A stretch of DNA of 37,393 nucleotides from Gallionella sp. (GTDB lineage: Bacteria > Pseudomonadota > Gammaproteobacteria > Burkholderiales > Gallionellaceae): positions 1-37,393 of the forward strand of contig JAUSAO010000087.1 of NCBI GenBank assembly GCA_030652475.1. Direction: 5' to 3'. Positions 1 through 7,406 of the stretch are shown piece by piece. The notes under the pieces were generated by a model, which was not told the DNA's origin, ran no database searches, and saw only the letters and a list, made by a program, of their open reading frames with translations. Position numbers and translations under genes: made by a program. Each line of letters starts with the position of its first letter. The first letter of the stretch is position 1.

Positions 1-391
1 TGATAGCGCCCGGTCCGGCCAGCAAGGGCATGGCCAGCGGCACGATGGCGACGGATTCCTTGTCGATGGATTCGCTGGCTTCTTCATCAGTCTGCCTGAT
101 ATGGCTGGTTTTTGCATGCAGCATGGAAATAGCCATCAGCAGTATCAGGATGCCGCCCCCGACTCTGAATGACGCGACGGTGATGCCAAAAAATGCCAAC
201 AGCAGTTCGCCAAAAAACAGCGTCATCAACAGGATGATGGTTACCCCCAATGCCACCATGTTGGTCGTCCGGCGGCGCTGGACAGGGTTCTGATCGGCGG
301 TCATGCTGATGAAGATCGGTATCACCCCTAAAGGATTGATGATCGCCAGCAGGCCGATAAATATTTTTACGTATTCCGCGTAATCCAGCAT
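1..391 (-). CDS. MarC/YchE-family inner membrane protein, 3' part cut by window edge
   Basis: The first 130 residues of a polytopic membrane protein are visible; the rest lies beyond base 1. The start MLDYAEYVKIFIGL is followed by the family signature INPLGVIPIFISMT, a second hydrophobic segment (residues about 43-65), the glycine-rich SFRVGGGILILLMAISM segment, and VPLAMPLLAGPGAI near the cut end. This order matches the MarC/YchE (UPF0056) family more closely in its YchE branch than in MarC proper. Family members are six-helix inner-membrane proteins; transport functions have been proposed but the role is not settled. The ATG at 391 is preceded by a weak GGA Shine-Dalgarno element about 10 bases upstream. 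Family assignment is confident, substrate unknown. Confidence 0.85.
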   Translation of the reverse strand, partial: MLDYAEYVKIFIGLLAIINPLGVIPIFISMTADQNPVQRRRTTNMVALGVTIILLMTLFFGELLLAFFGITVASFRVGGGILILLMAISMLHAKTSHIRQTDEEASESIDKESVAIVPLAMPLLAGPGAI

Positions 392-477
392 GGGTGTAGT
401 TCCAGGTGCAATAGCGGCATGATACTTCAAGAAATTACCCGGTTTGCCGATATCGTAAACAACCGGGGAGAAAAATC

Positions 478-672
478 ATGGATCTGATAGCGGGCATAAG
501 CTATATCGAAAACAGTCTGGCCGGACGCCAACCTGACCATGGCGAAAAAAAGTCTGCGCGAAAAAACAGACGCGTCGAGGCTGCGGAGGAGCAGAAAGAG
601 CCGGCGGATATCAGTCATTCTTCAACAGAATATGATAGCCGACTGGGACGCAAGCTGGACACGAATGCATAG
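478..672 (+). CDS. small hypothetical protein, 64 aa
   Basis: A short open frame starts at an ATG with a good Shine-Dalgarno sequence (GGGGAG, 8 bases upstream). The product is hydrophilic and rich in Glu, Lys and Arg after residue 15 and has no membrane segment; the N-terminus (MDLIAGISYIENSLAG) could form one amphipathic helix. I do not recognise a family. It sits alone between the divergent MarC-like gene and the substrate-binding lipoprotein gene. The ribosome-binding site favours a real gene, but its short length and the presence of an open frame on the opposite strand keep confidence moderate. Confidence 0.5.
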   Translation: MDLIAGISYIENSLAGRQPDHGEKKSARKNRRVEAAEEQKEPADISHSSTEYDSRLGRKLDTNA

Positions 673-808
673 CGGACTGGTGTTTTCCGGAAAAGTATCA
701 AGAAAGTTGCAATCGTGAATTGATTATTGAGTACTATTGAGACTTGAGATGATGGTAATGCAAGGTTTTGATAATTCAGGTGTTAAGGAACAGTTCAAGG
801 GTGGCGGA

Positions 809-1795
809 ATGACGATTGCACGACGGGGTTTTGTTTTACGGTTCTTACAGGTGAGTGTTGCGCTGTTGGTAATGAGCATGCTTTCGTCTTGCAGTAAGGC
901 ACCGTCCGAGCCGTTACGCATTGCCAGCAGTCCGTGGCCCGGTTATGAACCCGTCTATCTGGCGCGCGACATCGGATATCTGCCCAGAGAGAAGGCGAAT
1001 ATCTTCGAGCTGCCTTCTTCGGATATCGCCCTCGAATCGTTCCGCAATCGCTCTGCCGATCTGGCGACACTGACGCTGGATGAAGCCCTGGAGCTCATGG
1101 CGGGTGGTGTCAGGCTGCGCATCCTGTTCGTTATGGATGGTTCCAACGGCGGTGATGCGGTGATGGCCTCACCCAATGTCAAAACGCTGGCCGACCTGAA
1201 GGGCAAGCGCATCGTCATCACCAACATTCCGCTCGGCGTGTATATGCTGAGTCGCACGCTGAAAGCGGCGCAACTGACGCGGGAAGATGTGCAAGTTATT
1301 CCGAGCAGCGAGAGCAAGCACGCTGAAATGTATAAACAGGGCAGGGCAGATGCGTTCGTCAGTTATGAGCCTTTCAAGTCTCAGCTGGCCGCATTGGGGG
1401 CGCATGTTATTTTCGACAGCAGCCAGATACCCAACGAGATTTTTGATCTGATGGTGGTGCATGAGGATGTGTTTCAGGCGCGCCGTCAGGAGGTGTGCAA
1501 TGTTGCACATCAATGGTTCCGTACACTGGAATATGCGAAGCAATCCCCTGAAGAGGCGACGCGTCGCATCGCCGAGCGCCTGGGGGTCAGCGGGCAGGAA
1601 TATCAGGCGATGTTGAGCGGCTTGTCTATCACTACGCAACAGGAAAACCTGCGCTTGCTCAGTGGCAAAGAACCGGCTCTTGTCGCCCCGGCGAATAATC
1701 TGGTGCAGGTGATGATGCAGGAAGGACAGTTGAAACGCCGTGTTGATATACGTCAGGCGCTGGATGCCGATATCGAGGCGTGCATCGTCAAATGA
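809..1795 (+). CDS. ABC-type substrate-binding lipoprotein (NMT1/THI5/SsuA-like)
   Basis: This 328-residue protein starts with a lipoprotein signal peptide: basic MTIARR, a hydrophobic core, and the lipobox LSSC with the acylated cysteine at residue 28. The mature part begins with PLRIASSPWPGYEPVYLARDIGYL, typical of NMT1/THI5-like periplasmic binding proteins (SsuA/TauA-type fold). Later SKHAEMYKQGRADAFVSYEPF matches the usual second-lobe region. An in-frame ATG exists at 737, but the 809 ATG has an AAGG/GGCGGA ribosome-binding stretch and puts the signal peptide at the N-terminus. No permease or ATPase gene follows. Its stop overlaps the start of a GGDEF-EAL gene by four bases (ATGA), so the protein may serve as a ligand sensor for that enzyme rather than for import; this is inference. 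Ligand unknown. Confidence 0.88.
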   Translation: MTIARRGFVLRFLQVSVALLVMSMLSSCSKAPSEPLRIASSPWPGYEPVYLARDIGYLPREKANIFELPSSDIALESFRNRSADLATLTLDEALELMAGGVRLRILFVMDGSNGGDAVMASPNVKTLADLKGKRIVITNIPLGVYMLSRTLKAAQLTREDVQVIPSSESKHAEMYKQGRADAFVSYEPFKSQLAALGAHVIFDSSQIPNEIFDLMVVHEDVFQARRQEVCNVAHQWFRTLEYAKQSPEEATRRIAERLGVSGQEYQAMLSGLSITTQQENLRLLSGKEPALVAPANNLVQVMMQEGQLKRRVDIRQALDADIEACIVK

Positions 1796-4611
1796 AAAAG
1801 CGCCTTTCTCTGCTCATTTCGTTCATTCTGGTGATCGTTTCGCTTGCCAGCTCGTTCCTGATCTATCTGCAAACAGATCGTTCCAATCGGGCCTCCATAC
1901 AGAAGCATGTACTGACCGAAGCCACGCTGCAGATGGGCGGCTTGCAAAATGGCTTGTACAACTGGCTGACGGCGGGTGATGGACAACAGGCCTTGCTGAG
2001 TCTCTCCATTGCGGCTACTTATCCCAGTATCCGCACCCTGATGCTGGTGGATGAAAAGAATCGTGTGTTGATGGCGAATCGCTATAGCTGGAAAGGTAAA
2101 CTTGCCCGCGCGGAATCAAAATATTCTGATATTGAAGCGGGCCAGATTATCGACAACGGCGTCAGCCAGCTCGCGTTCAATGACGGTGAAAGTACCCTGT
2201 TGCAGGGCTACTTTCCGTTGATCACCGAATACAAACAGGGCGGCCTGGAAAAGACCATGGGCATGTTGTACGTCGAATACGACATCAGTCGCGAGTTGCA
2301 AGCGGAAAAAAAGGAAACGATAGCGCAGGCGCTGATTTTTGCTTTCATCACCCTGCTCGCATCAGGCCTGATCGGTATTCTGTTGCATCTGCTGGTGACA
2401 CGGCGCGTAAATCTGCTTGCTGCCGTATCCAGCCGATGCGCCGAAGGCGACTACAGTGCGCGTACCCATTTGCAGGGCGGGGATGAGTTGTCCGCGCTGG
2501 GGCGTTCATTCGATCTGATGGCGCAGCGCATGACAGAGAACATTGCACGGCAGGAGAAGCAACATACTTTCCTGGCGGAATCGCAAAGGATTGCCCACTT
2601 CGGTAGCTGGGAACTCGATCTGCTCACGGGCAAGCTGGAGTGTTCGGATGAAATGCTCCGCCTGTTTGCAATCGATTCGTCTGAATTCATCCCGACGTAT
2701 GAGACTTTTCTGAACATTGTTCACCCCGAGGATAGGGCGTTGGTGAGTCAGGCATGTTCCCATGCACAGGTGGAAAAAAAGCCCCATCAAATTATTCACC
2801 GTTTGCTAATGGCCGACGGGCGTATAAAATGGGTAGAGCAGCGCTGCACTCATTACTTTGATACCGATGGCCGGGTGGTGCGTTCAGTCGGTACGGTACA
2901 GGATGTCACCGAACGCGAAGAAGCTGTGTTGCAATTGAGTATCGCCGCCGTGGCGTTCGAGACCCAGGAAGCGATACTGGTGACGGACAGGGATGCCAAT
3001 ATCATCAAGGTGAACCACGCTTTTGAGATGATTACCGGCTATTCCCAGGAGGAAGTGCTGGGAAGAAATCCGAGTCTGTTGAGCTCGGGACGCCAGGATA
3101 AAACTTTCTACCGAATCATGTGGGAGGCGATCAACCGCGAGGGCAGATGGTCTGGTGAGTTATGGGACAGACGCAAGGATGGCGAAATCTATCCGAAATG
3201 GCTCACGATCACTGCCGTGAAGAATCGCGATAAAGTCACTCATTACGTAGCGGTGTTCATGGACATCACCGGGCGCAAGAAGGCGGAGGAGGAAATTTAC
3301 AGCCTGGCATTTTTCGATCCGCTGACGCATTTGCCCAATCGCCGCCTGTTGATGGATCGTATGCATATCGCGCTGGGGCAGAGCGATCGCAACAGGCATT
3401 GCGGTGCCCTGATGTTTCTCGATCTCGATCATTTCAAGGTGCTCAACGACACCAAGGGGCATGAGTTTGGCGACCAGATGCTGATTGAGGTGGCGCGTCG
3501 TCTTTCCGTATGCGTGCGCGATAGCGACAGTGTCGCCCGTTTTGGCGGGGACGAATTCGTGGTGTTGCTGGAAGGCCTGAGTGTTAATGAAAACGAGGCG
3601 GTGGTGCAAGCCGGGCTGGTTGCGGAAAAGATACGTGACTCGCTCTCGCAGACTTATCAGATTGCAGATTATGTGCATGAAAGTTCGTCCAGTATTGGTG
3701 TGGTCTTGTTTAACGGCGCAGAGGTCGAGGCCGAAAATCTGTTCAAACATGCCGATCTGGCGATGTATGAGGCCAAAGAAGGTGGGCGCAACATGGTGCG
3801 TTTCTTCGAACCGGCGATGCAGGCTGTGCTGGAAGCGCGCACCTTGATGGAAAGAGCGTTGCGTCAAGCCTTACCGAATGGTGAGCTGGAACTGTACTTT
3901 CAGGTGCAGACCAATCAGGAGAATACCTTGTTGGGCGCGGAAGTTTTGCTGCGTTGGCGCAACCCCGTGCTGGGCATGGTTTCGCCTGCTGAATTCATTC
4001 CCCTGGCAGAGCAGACCAAGCTGATTCTGCCTATCGGGCAGTGGGTGCTGGAGCAAGCCTGCGCGCGTCTCAAGCTATGGGAGACGCACCCTGTGTTGTG
4101 CAATATGCGTCTGGCCGTGAACATCAGCCCGGTACAATTTCACAGGCCGGATTTTGTACGCCAGGTGAAAGCGATTCTGGCCGAGAGTGGCGCCAATCCG
4201 AAACGTCTGGAGCTGGAGTTGACCGAGAATCTGGTGCTCGAAGATGTCGAGGAGGCCATTCTGAAAATGACCGAGCTAAAAGCGTTCGGCGTGCGCTTCT
4301 CGATGGACGATTTCGGCACGGGTTATTCGTCGTTGCAATACATCAAGCGTCTGCCTATCAGTCAATTGAAGATAGACCAATCTTTTGTGCGCGACATTCT
4401 GACCGATAGCGGTGATGCGATGATGGTGCAGACCATCGTGGCGATGGCGCGTAATTTTGGCTACGAAGTGATCGCCGAAGGCGTGGAAGAACACGCGCAG
4501 TTGTCGCCGTTGATCAATATCGGCTGTGCTTCATTTCAGGGATATTTGTTTGGACGTCCGGTTGCACTGGATGATTTCGAACAGTTGATCAGCGGCTGGA
4601 TCGAGCGTTGA
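1792..4611 (+). CDS. membrane-bound PAS-PAS-GGDEF-EAL cyclic-di-GMP enzyme
   Basis: This 939-residue sensor-regulator makes and/or breaks cyclic di-GMP. Order: membrane helix (about 7-25), periplasmic region (26-178), second helix (about 180-202), HAMP (203-255), PAS (262-375), PAS (382-500), GGDEF (504-668), EAL (685-936). The GGDEF motif is intact at 585-589, with a canonical RxxD inhibitory site at 576-579. The EAL motif reads EVL at 717-719: the metal-binding Glu is kept and Ala is replaced by Val. Other EAL hallmarks are present (ELTEN, DDFGTGYSS, KIDQSF, AEGVE, QGYLFG), so phosphodiesterase activity remains plausible. The ATG at 1792 forms an ATGA overlap with the lipoprotein gene; a GTG at 1780 is a less likely start. 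The pairing suggests the lipoprotein signals to the periplasmic domain. Confidence 0.93.
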   Translation: MKKRLSLLISFILVIVSLASSFLIYLQTDRSNRASIQKHVLTEATLQMGGLQNGLYNWLTAGDGQQALLSLSIAATYPSIRTLMLVDEKNRVLMANRYSWKGKLARAESKYSDIEAGQIIDNGVSQLAFNDGESTLLQGYFPLITEYKQGGLEKTMGMLYVEYDISRELQAEKKETIAQALIFAFITLLASGLIGILLHLLVTRRVNLLAAVSSRCAEGDYSARTHLQGGDELSALGRSFDLMAQRMTENIARQEKQHTFLAESQRIAHFGSWELDLLTGKLECSDEMLRLFAIDSSEFIPTYETFLNIVHPEDRALVSQACSHAQVEKKPHQIIHRLLMADGRIKWVEQRCTHYFDTDGRVVRSVGTVQDVTEREEAVLQLSIAAVAFETQEAILVTDRDANIIKVNHAFEMITGYSQEEVLGRNPSLLSSGRQDKTFYRIMWEAINREGRWSGELWDRRKDGEIYPKWLTITAVKNRDKVTHYVAVFMDITGRKKAEEEIYSLAFFDPLTHLPNRRLLMDRMHIALGQSDRNRHCGALMFLDLDHFKVLNDTKGHEFGDQMLIEVARRLSVCVRDSDSVARFGGDEFVVLLEGLSVNENEAVVQAGLVAEKIRDSLSQTYQIADYVHESSSSIGVVLFNGAEVEAENLFKHADLAMYEAKEGGRNMVRFFEPAMQAVLEARTLMERALRQALPNGELELYFQVQTNQENTLLGAEVLLRWRNPVLGMVSPAEFIPLAEQTKLILPIGQWVLEQACARLKLWETHPVLCNMRLAVNISPVQFHRPDFVRQVKAILAESGANPKRLELELTENLVLEDVEEAILKMTELKAFGVRFSMDDFGTGYSSLQYIKRLPISQLKIDQSFVRDILTDSGDAMMVQTIVAMARNFGYEVIAEGVEEHAQLSPLINIGCASFQGYLFGRPVALDDFEQLISGWIER

Positions 4612-4682
4612 TTTCCTGAGCATTCGCCGGGAGCCGTATCGTTCGTCGGACGGCTGAATAGTATGCTGTGGCGCTTGTGCAA

Positions 4683-5081
4683 TCAGGCTGATTCTTGGTC
4701 TTTGCTATCTTTACTGTCTTCGCGCCCCTTGTGGTCACGCCCCTCGTGGTCACGCCCCTTGCGGCGGCGATCCATCCAGTAGGCTACCAGCGGTAGCATG
4801 AAAATGCCGCCGGGCATGAGCAGGGGAATCAGGTAAGGGCTAAGGTTGGACAGGGAGCGCAAGTCGCGCAACAGGGTGGCGCGCTCGTCGCTGCTCCATT
4901 GCTCGCCGTTGCGACGTTTCATCAGCAGCGGAATCAATCCACGCGCCTGATTCAGTTCGTTGCGAATGTGCAGGCGATGACTTTCATTCATCAACATGCT
5001 GCCTCGGCAACGCTGTAGCAGGGTAAGGAGTTTTCTGCTGTTTGCTGCCATGATGGCTATCGGACTCGCTGTGGATGGCAT
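4683..5081 (-). CDS. small LETM1-like domain protein
   Basis: A protein of up to 132 residues. After a basic, helical N-terminal half comes LSPYLIPLLMPGGIFMLPLVAYWMDRRRK, which resembles the proline/glycine-containing membrane-proximal segment of LETM1-domain proteins (family knowledge, recognised by eye only). The charged tail GRDHEGRDHKGREDSKDSKDQ is encoded by a 15-bp tandem repeat at 4723-4752 and looks expanded or slippage-prone. Neither start at 5081 nor the in-frame ATG at 5051 has a clear ribosome-binding site, so the N-terminus is uncertain. The gene is convergent with the GGDEF-EAL gene and ends just outside the left boundary of the integrated element. Function unknown. Confidence 0.6.
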   Translation of the reverse strand: MPSTASPIAIMAANSRKLLTLLQRCRGSMLMNESHRLHIRNELNQARGLIPLLMKRRNGEQWSSDERATLLRDLRSLSNLSPYLIPLLMPGGIFMLPLVAYWMDRRRKGRDHEGRDHKGREDSKDSKDQESA

Positions 5082-5095
5082 GACAAGTGGGTATG

Positions 5096-5151
5096 TCTGG
5101 CGGAACGGTGAGATTCGAACTCATGGAGGACTCTCATCCTCGCTAGTTTTT
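5096..5151 (-). repeat. partial tRNA-Ser copy: distal attachment site of the element
   Basis: This stretch repeats the 3' part of tRNA-Ser(UGA) at 9444-9500 with only three differences (one missing base and two C-to-T changes). It covers the anticodon-loop side, the long variable arm, the T arm and the CCA end. Beyond 5151 similarity fades, so the 5' half of the tRNA is absent and it cannot make a working tRNA. Such a 3'-end copy is what tRNA-targeting tyrosine integrases leave at the far end of an inserted element. The length and divergence suggest an old insertion. Confidence 0.85.
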
Positions 5152-5181
5152 AAGTCTGCCGCCTAATCGTTTAAAATCAAT

Positions 5182-5283
5182 AAGCTATATATTATGTCGT
5201 TCCCGCAACTTCATCGTTTTATGTCCTTTTAAGCCCAATAAACACGTAGTTTTTCACAATAGTTGCGGAAACGATTATAGCTT
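5182..5283. repeat. imperfect inverted repeat near the left end of the element
   Basis: CGTTCCCGCAACT at 5198-5210 pairs with AGTTGCGGAAACG at 5261-5273 (12 of 13). Outside them AAGCTATA at 5182-5189 pairs with TATAGCTT at 5276-5283. The 50-bp centre is AT-rich. It lies 30 bp inside the partial tRNA copy, so it could hold recombinase or excisionase binding sites, or be the end of an older inserted sequence. It does not resemble a terminator. Confidence 0.6.
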
Positions 5284-5361
5284 AAATTTTGAACGTACAG
5301 TTTCGGTTGCCGATAGTCAGTTGGCAGACAAAATCAACTTCTTTTGTTTGCTCTAAAGCAG

Positions 5362-5502
5362 TTAGTCGCTGAAGGTATCTGGGCCGGGTTCGACATAGTA
5401 ATCATCCGGTGCATTGCTTATAAATGCCTCTGCAAAAGCTGCGCGCGTCTCTTCGCTAATTGAATAAGATACTGTGGACTGCTGTAAATCGGCAGAATTC
5501 AT
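5362..5502 (-). CDS. small hypothetical protein, 46 aa
   Basis: A short minus-strand open frame encodes an acidic protein beginning MNSADLQQSTVSYSI and ending in DDYYVEPGPDTFSD. It is rich in Asp/Glu, has no membrane segment, and looks like a short helical N-terminal part followed by an acidic tail. No clear ribosome-binding site precedes the ATG, so the start is uncertain. The same strand carries all other cargo of the element. I do not recognise the family. The 17-bp sequence around its stop (5352-5368) recurs with one mismatch at 6386-6402, suggesting a second, degraded copy of its 3' end. A toxin-antitoxin accessory role is possible but unsupported. Confidence 0.4.
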   Translation of the reverse strand: MNSADLQQSTVSYSISEETRAAFAEAFISNAPDDYYVEPGPDTFSD

Positions 5503-5603
5503 GCGGCGAATACAGACCAAGATAACATCGAGTCAAGTGTGTATTTCAATGAATTTCCACTTCAAATATCCCCGGTGTTAAGGAAGATTGCAGCGTGTGC
5601 AAT

Positions 5604-5930
5604 TCACTCAAAAATTGGAGCAAGTTTTGCCAATACTTCATCCATAATGGACTGCGGTAAAGTATCCACCTTGCGCGCATTGCGAGCACCAAGATTAAGC
5701 ACGCGAGGCTGATCGCAACGAACAACACCTGTTGTCTTGATGCCGGTGATAGGGACAGCGAACCCAATGCGACGTGCGAAATCTCCGCCGCTCGTGATCG
5801 GGCAGATTATCGGTAACTTGGTGGCTTCGTTGAACTCGCCCGGAGACACTACCAGAACAGGGCGACTTCCGCGCTGTTCGCGCCCTTCGGTTGGATCAAG
5901 CGAAACCAGATAAATATCGCCCCGATTCAT
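5604..5930 (-). CDS. MazF/PemK-family endoribonuclease toxin (ChpB-like)
   Basis: A 108-residue type II toxin; family members are ribosome-independent mRNA interferases. Family hallmarks: N-terminal MNRGDIYLVSLDPTEGREQRGSRPVL (RGDI...P..G.EQ.G.RP), the central PITSGGDFARRIGFAVPI, and GVVRCDQPRVLNLGARNARKV with the conserved Q-R region. It resembles Escherichia coli ChpB more than MazF (FNEATKLPIICPITSGG versus ChpB's APITQGGNFARYAGF). Its ATG overlaps the stop of the upstream antitoxin gene by four bases (5927-5930), giving translational coupling with the antitoxin made first. Length is normal and no lesion is seen, so the pair may be functional although the surrounding element is degraded. 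Confidence 0.92.
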   Translation of the reverse strand: MNRGDIYLVSLDPTEGREQRGSRPVLVVSPGEFNEATKLPIICPITSGGDFARRIGFAVPITGIKTTGVVRCDQPRVLNLGARNARKVDTLPQSIMDEVLAKLAPIFE

Positions 5931-6184
5931 ATCAACTCACCACCCACGGCGGACGCATCGACCCATTCACGTTCTTCAGCCGGTTGTGGCTGTGAATAGT
6001 CGGAGGCGGCAAGTAACTCGGCGAGCGTATAGCGCGTCCGTGGCTTAGGATTAACTACCAGACGACCATCAGTGACAACCATACCCACGGTATTCCCAGC
6101 TTGTAAGTGCAGTTGTTCAAGGAATGCTGGAGGGACAGCCAACATGACCGAGCCACCAACCCTACGTAGATTTGTAGTGTGCAT
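5927..6184 (-). CDS. AbrB/MazE-like antitoxin (ChpS-like)
   Basis: An 85-residue antitoxin partner of the downstream MazF/PemK-type toxin. The N-terminal half (TNLRRVGGSVMLAVPPAFLEQLHLQAGNTVGMVV...LVV) is the swapped-hairpin DNA-binding fold of the AbrB/MazE family. The segment TRYTLAELLAASDYS, followed by an acidic tail (PAEEREWVDASAVGGELI), matches the toxin-binding C-terminus of ChpS/MazE proteins. GGGAT lies about 7 bases upstream of the ATG as ribosome-binding site, and the upstream 50 bp is very AT-rich, consistent with an autoregulated promoter. Antitoxin and toxin together are expected to repress this promoter (family knowledge). Confidence 0.9.
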   Translation of the reverse strand: MHTTNLRRVGGSVMLAVPPAFLEQLHLQAGNTVGMVVTDGRLVVNPKPRTRYTLAELLAASDYSQPQPAEEREWVDASAVGGELI

Positions 6185-6549
6185 AATACATCCCTATAAA
6201 ATAAAGTTATATTAAAGTGTAATTCCACTTGCTTGGGATAGCAAGCAGCATAGCGGTGTTGCACATCAAAAGATTACTGGTGACGTGAAATCGTAATATG
6301 TGCCCCAGTAGGGTGTAATCACGAATGACTGGTCTTCACTCGCTTTTGTAGATATCTGATAATGTCGAAACTAAAGCGGGTGAAGTCCAAAGCAGTTAGT
6401 CGAGCGCACACCGAAATTTTGTATATCCTCTGCTAAGAGGACTGATTACATGAGGGAGGTGGTTTCAGATTTCGCCACTTTTTTATGGTGATACCAAGGC
6501 CCCCGTTTTTCGCATTGACAGGTTAGGGGTGGCAAACTCGCTGTAGTAG
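6185..6549. other. 365-bp intergenic stretch inside the element
   Basis: No credible gene is seen. The right-hand 60 bp upstream of the antitoxin is AT-rich and probably holds its promoter. A perfect small palindrome, TCCTCT-GCTA-AGAGGA, lies at 6426-6441 without a following T-run. A 17-bp motif at 6386-6402 repeats the one around the stop of the 46-codon gene (5352-5368). The rest looks like decayed sequence. Confidence 0.5.
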
Positions 6550-6996
6550 TCAGGCCGCCAGTGCATCGGGTTGCTTCATTGCCGTATCAATCAACACCTC
6601 GGCTTCTTTGATCCGGTCTATCGTGTTTTGCATGGCATAGTAAAACCCAGTAAGTTGTCCAGGCTGCAAAATGATGCTGCCATCATGCGGCACATTCAGG
6701 CTGATTGACTGGATAAATTCCGCCAGGTAAACCGCCTCACTTAGCTTGTCGGTCGCATCACGTAAACTTTGGTGGCTGGCGGGTTCGGCCTCCTTTAGGC
6801 GTTCAGACGGCGCTTCTGGTAGGGCATCTGCCATCCGGCAAACTACTCGATTAAAAATCAGTTTTTTGGTTCTGTCATCTCCGCTACTCAGTATTCGGTC
6901 TAGGGTTGCCTGCACACCAGACAATTCCATATCGTGATCCGCCACGGTAGCCGCTGCGAGTTCTTCGGGTATTGCTGTAAAATCATTCTTAGCCAT
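6550..6996 (-). CDS. hypothetical protein of the element, 148 aa
   Basis: A soluble, mostly helical, acidic protein beginning MAKNDFTAIPEELAAATV. I do not recognise the family. The start at 6996 is chosen because AAGGAGGT, the strongest ribosome-binding site in the element, sits 7 bases upstream; an in-frame start at 7056 has none. The centre (TLDRILSSGDDRTKKLIFNRVVCRMADALPE) and end (YYAMQNTIDRIKEAEVLIDTAMKQ) predict amphipathic helices, possibly coiled coil, with no transmembrane part or catalytic motif visible. It follows higA by 107 bp on the same strand and may share its transcript. Intact cargo gene, function unknown. Confidence 0.75.
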   Translation of the reverse strand: MAKNDFTAIPEELAAATVADHDMELSGVQATLDRILSSGDDRTKKLIFNRVVCRMADALPEAPSERLKEAEPASHQSLRDATDKLSEAVYLAEFIQSISLNVPHDGSIILQPGQLTGFYYAMQNTIDRIKEAEVLIDTAMKQPDALAA

Positions 6997-7103
6997 GATG
7001 CTTACCTCCTTGGTAGGTTTTGCTCTGTGGTTAGGGGTTGGCCGGTGGTGACACACCAGCCCGCCCCGCTTTCCTCATGATCCGCATGGGGTACGGTGAA
7101 ACT

Positions 7104-7406
7104 CTATGCGGCCTTGAGTTGCTGAATATGGGCGTAACCGCCTTGCTGTTCCAGCGTCCACACGTCCACCGCCTGTTGCATCCGCAACCACAGCCCCGCA
7201 CCATTGCCCAGCAGCTTGCCCAAGCGGATCGCCATATCAGGCGTAACCGGGCGGCGTTCGTGCAGTATCTCTGACACGGTGCGGCGTGACACGCCCAGCC
7301 GGTCGGCAAGCTCGCCCTGGGTGATCCCCATTTCAGGCAACACCACTTCGCGCAGCAACGCGCCGGGGTGAGTGGGTGCGCGGTTCTTGTTTCGTAAAGT
7401 GTCCAT
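7104..7406 (-). CDS. higA: HigA-type antitoxin with helix-turn-helix
   Basis: A 100-residue XRE-family antitoxin of the HigA/VapI group. The family start PTHPGALLREVVLPEMGITQGELADRLGVSRRTVSEILHERRPVTPDMAIRLGKLLGNGAGLWLRMQQAVDVW is almost textbook, including the helix-turn-helix (about residues 28-50). It neutralises HigB and represses the operon promoter. Its ATG overlaps the higB stop in a TGATG arrangement (7404-7408), so it is translated by coupling from the toxin cistron: toxin first, antitoxin second, the usual HigBA order. Full length, no lesion. Confidence 0.95.
   Translation of the reverse strand: MDTLRNKNRAPTHPGALLREVVLPEMGITQGELADRLGVSRRTVSEILHERRPVTPDMAIRLGKLLGNGAGLWLRMQQAVDVWTLEQQGGYAHIQQLKAA

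Noticed and set aside
4723..4752. 15-bp tandem repeat as a regulatory element
   Set aside because: It lies inside the reading frame of the LETM1-like gene and encodes GRDHE/GRDHK units; better explained as coding repeat expansion.
5096..5165. Second tRNA-Ser gene
   Set aside because: Only the 3' half is preserved; the 5' acceptor strand and D arm are missing and the anticodon loop is altered.
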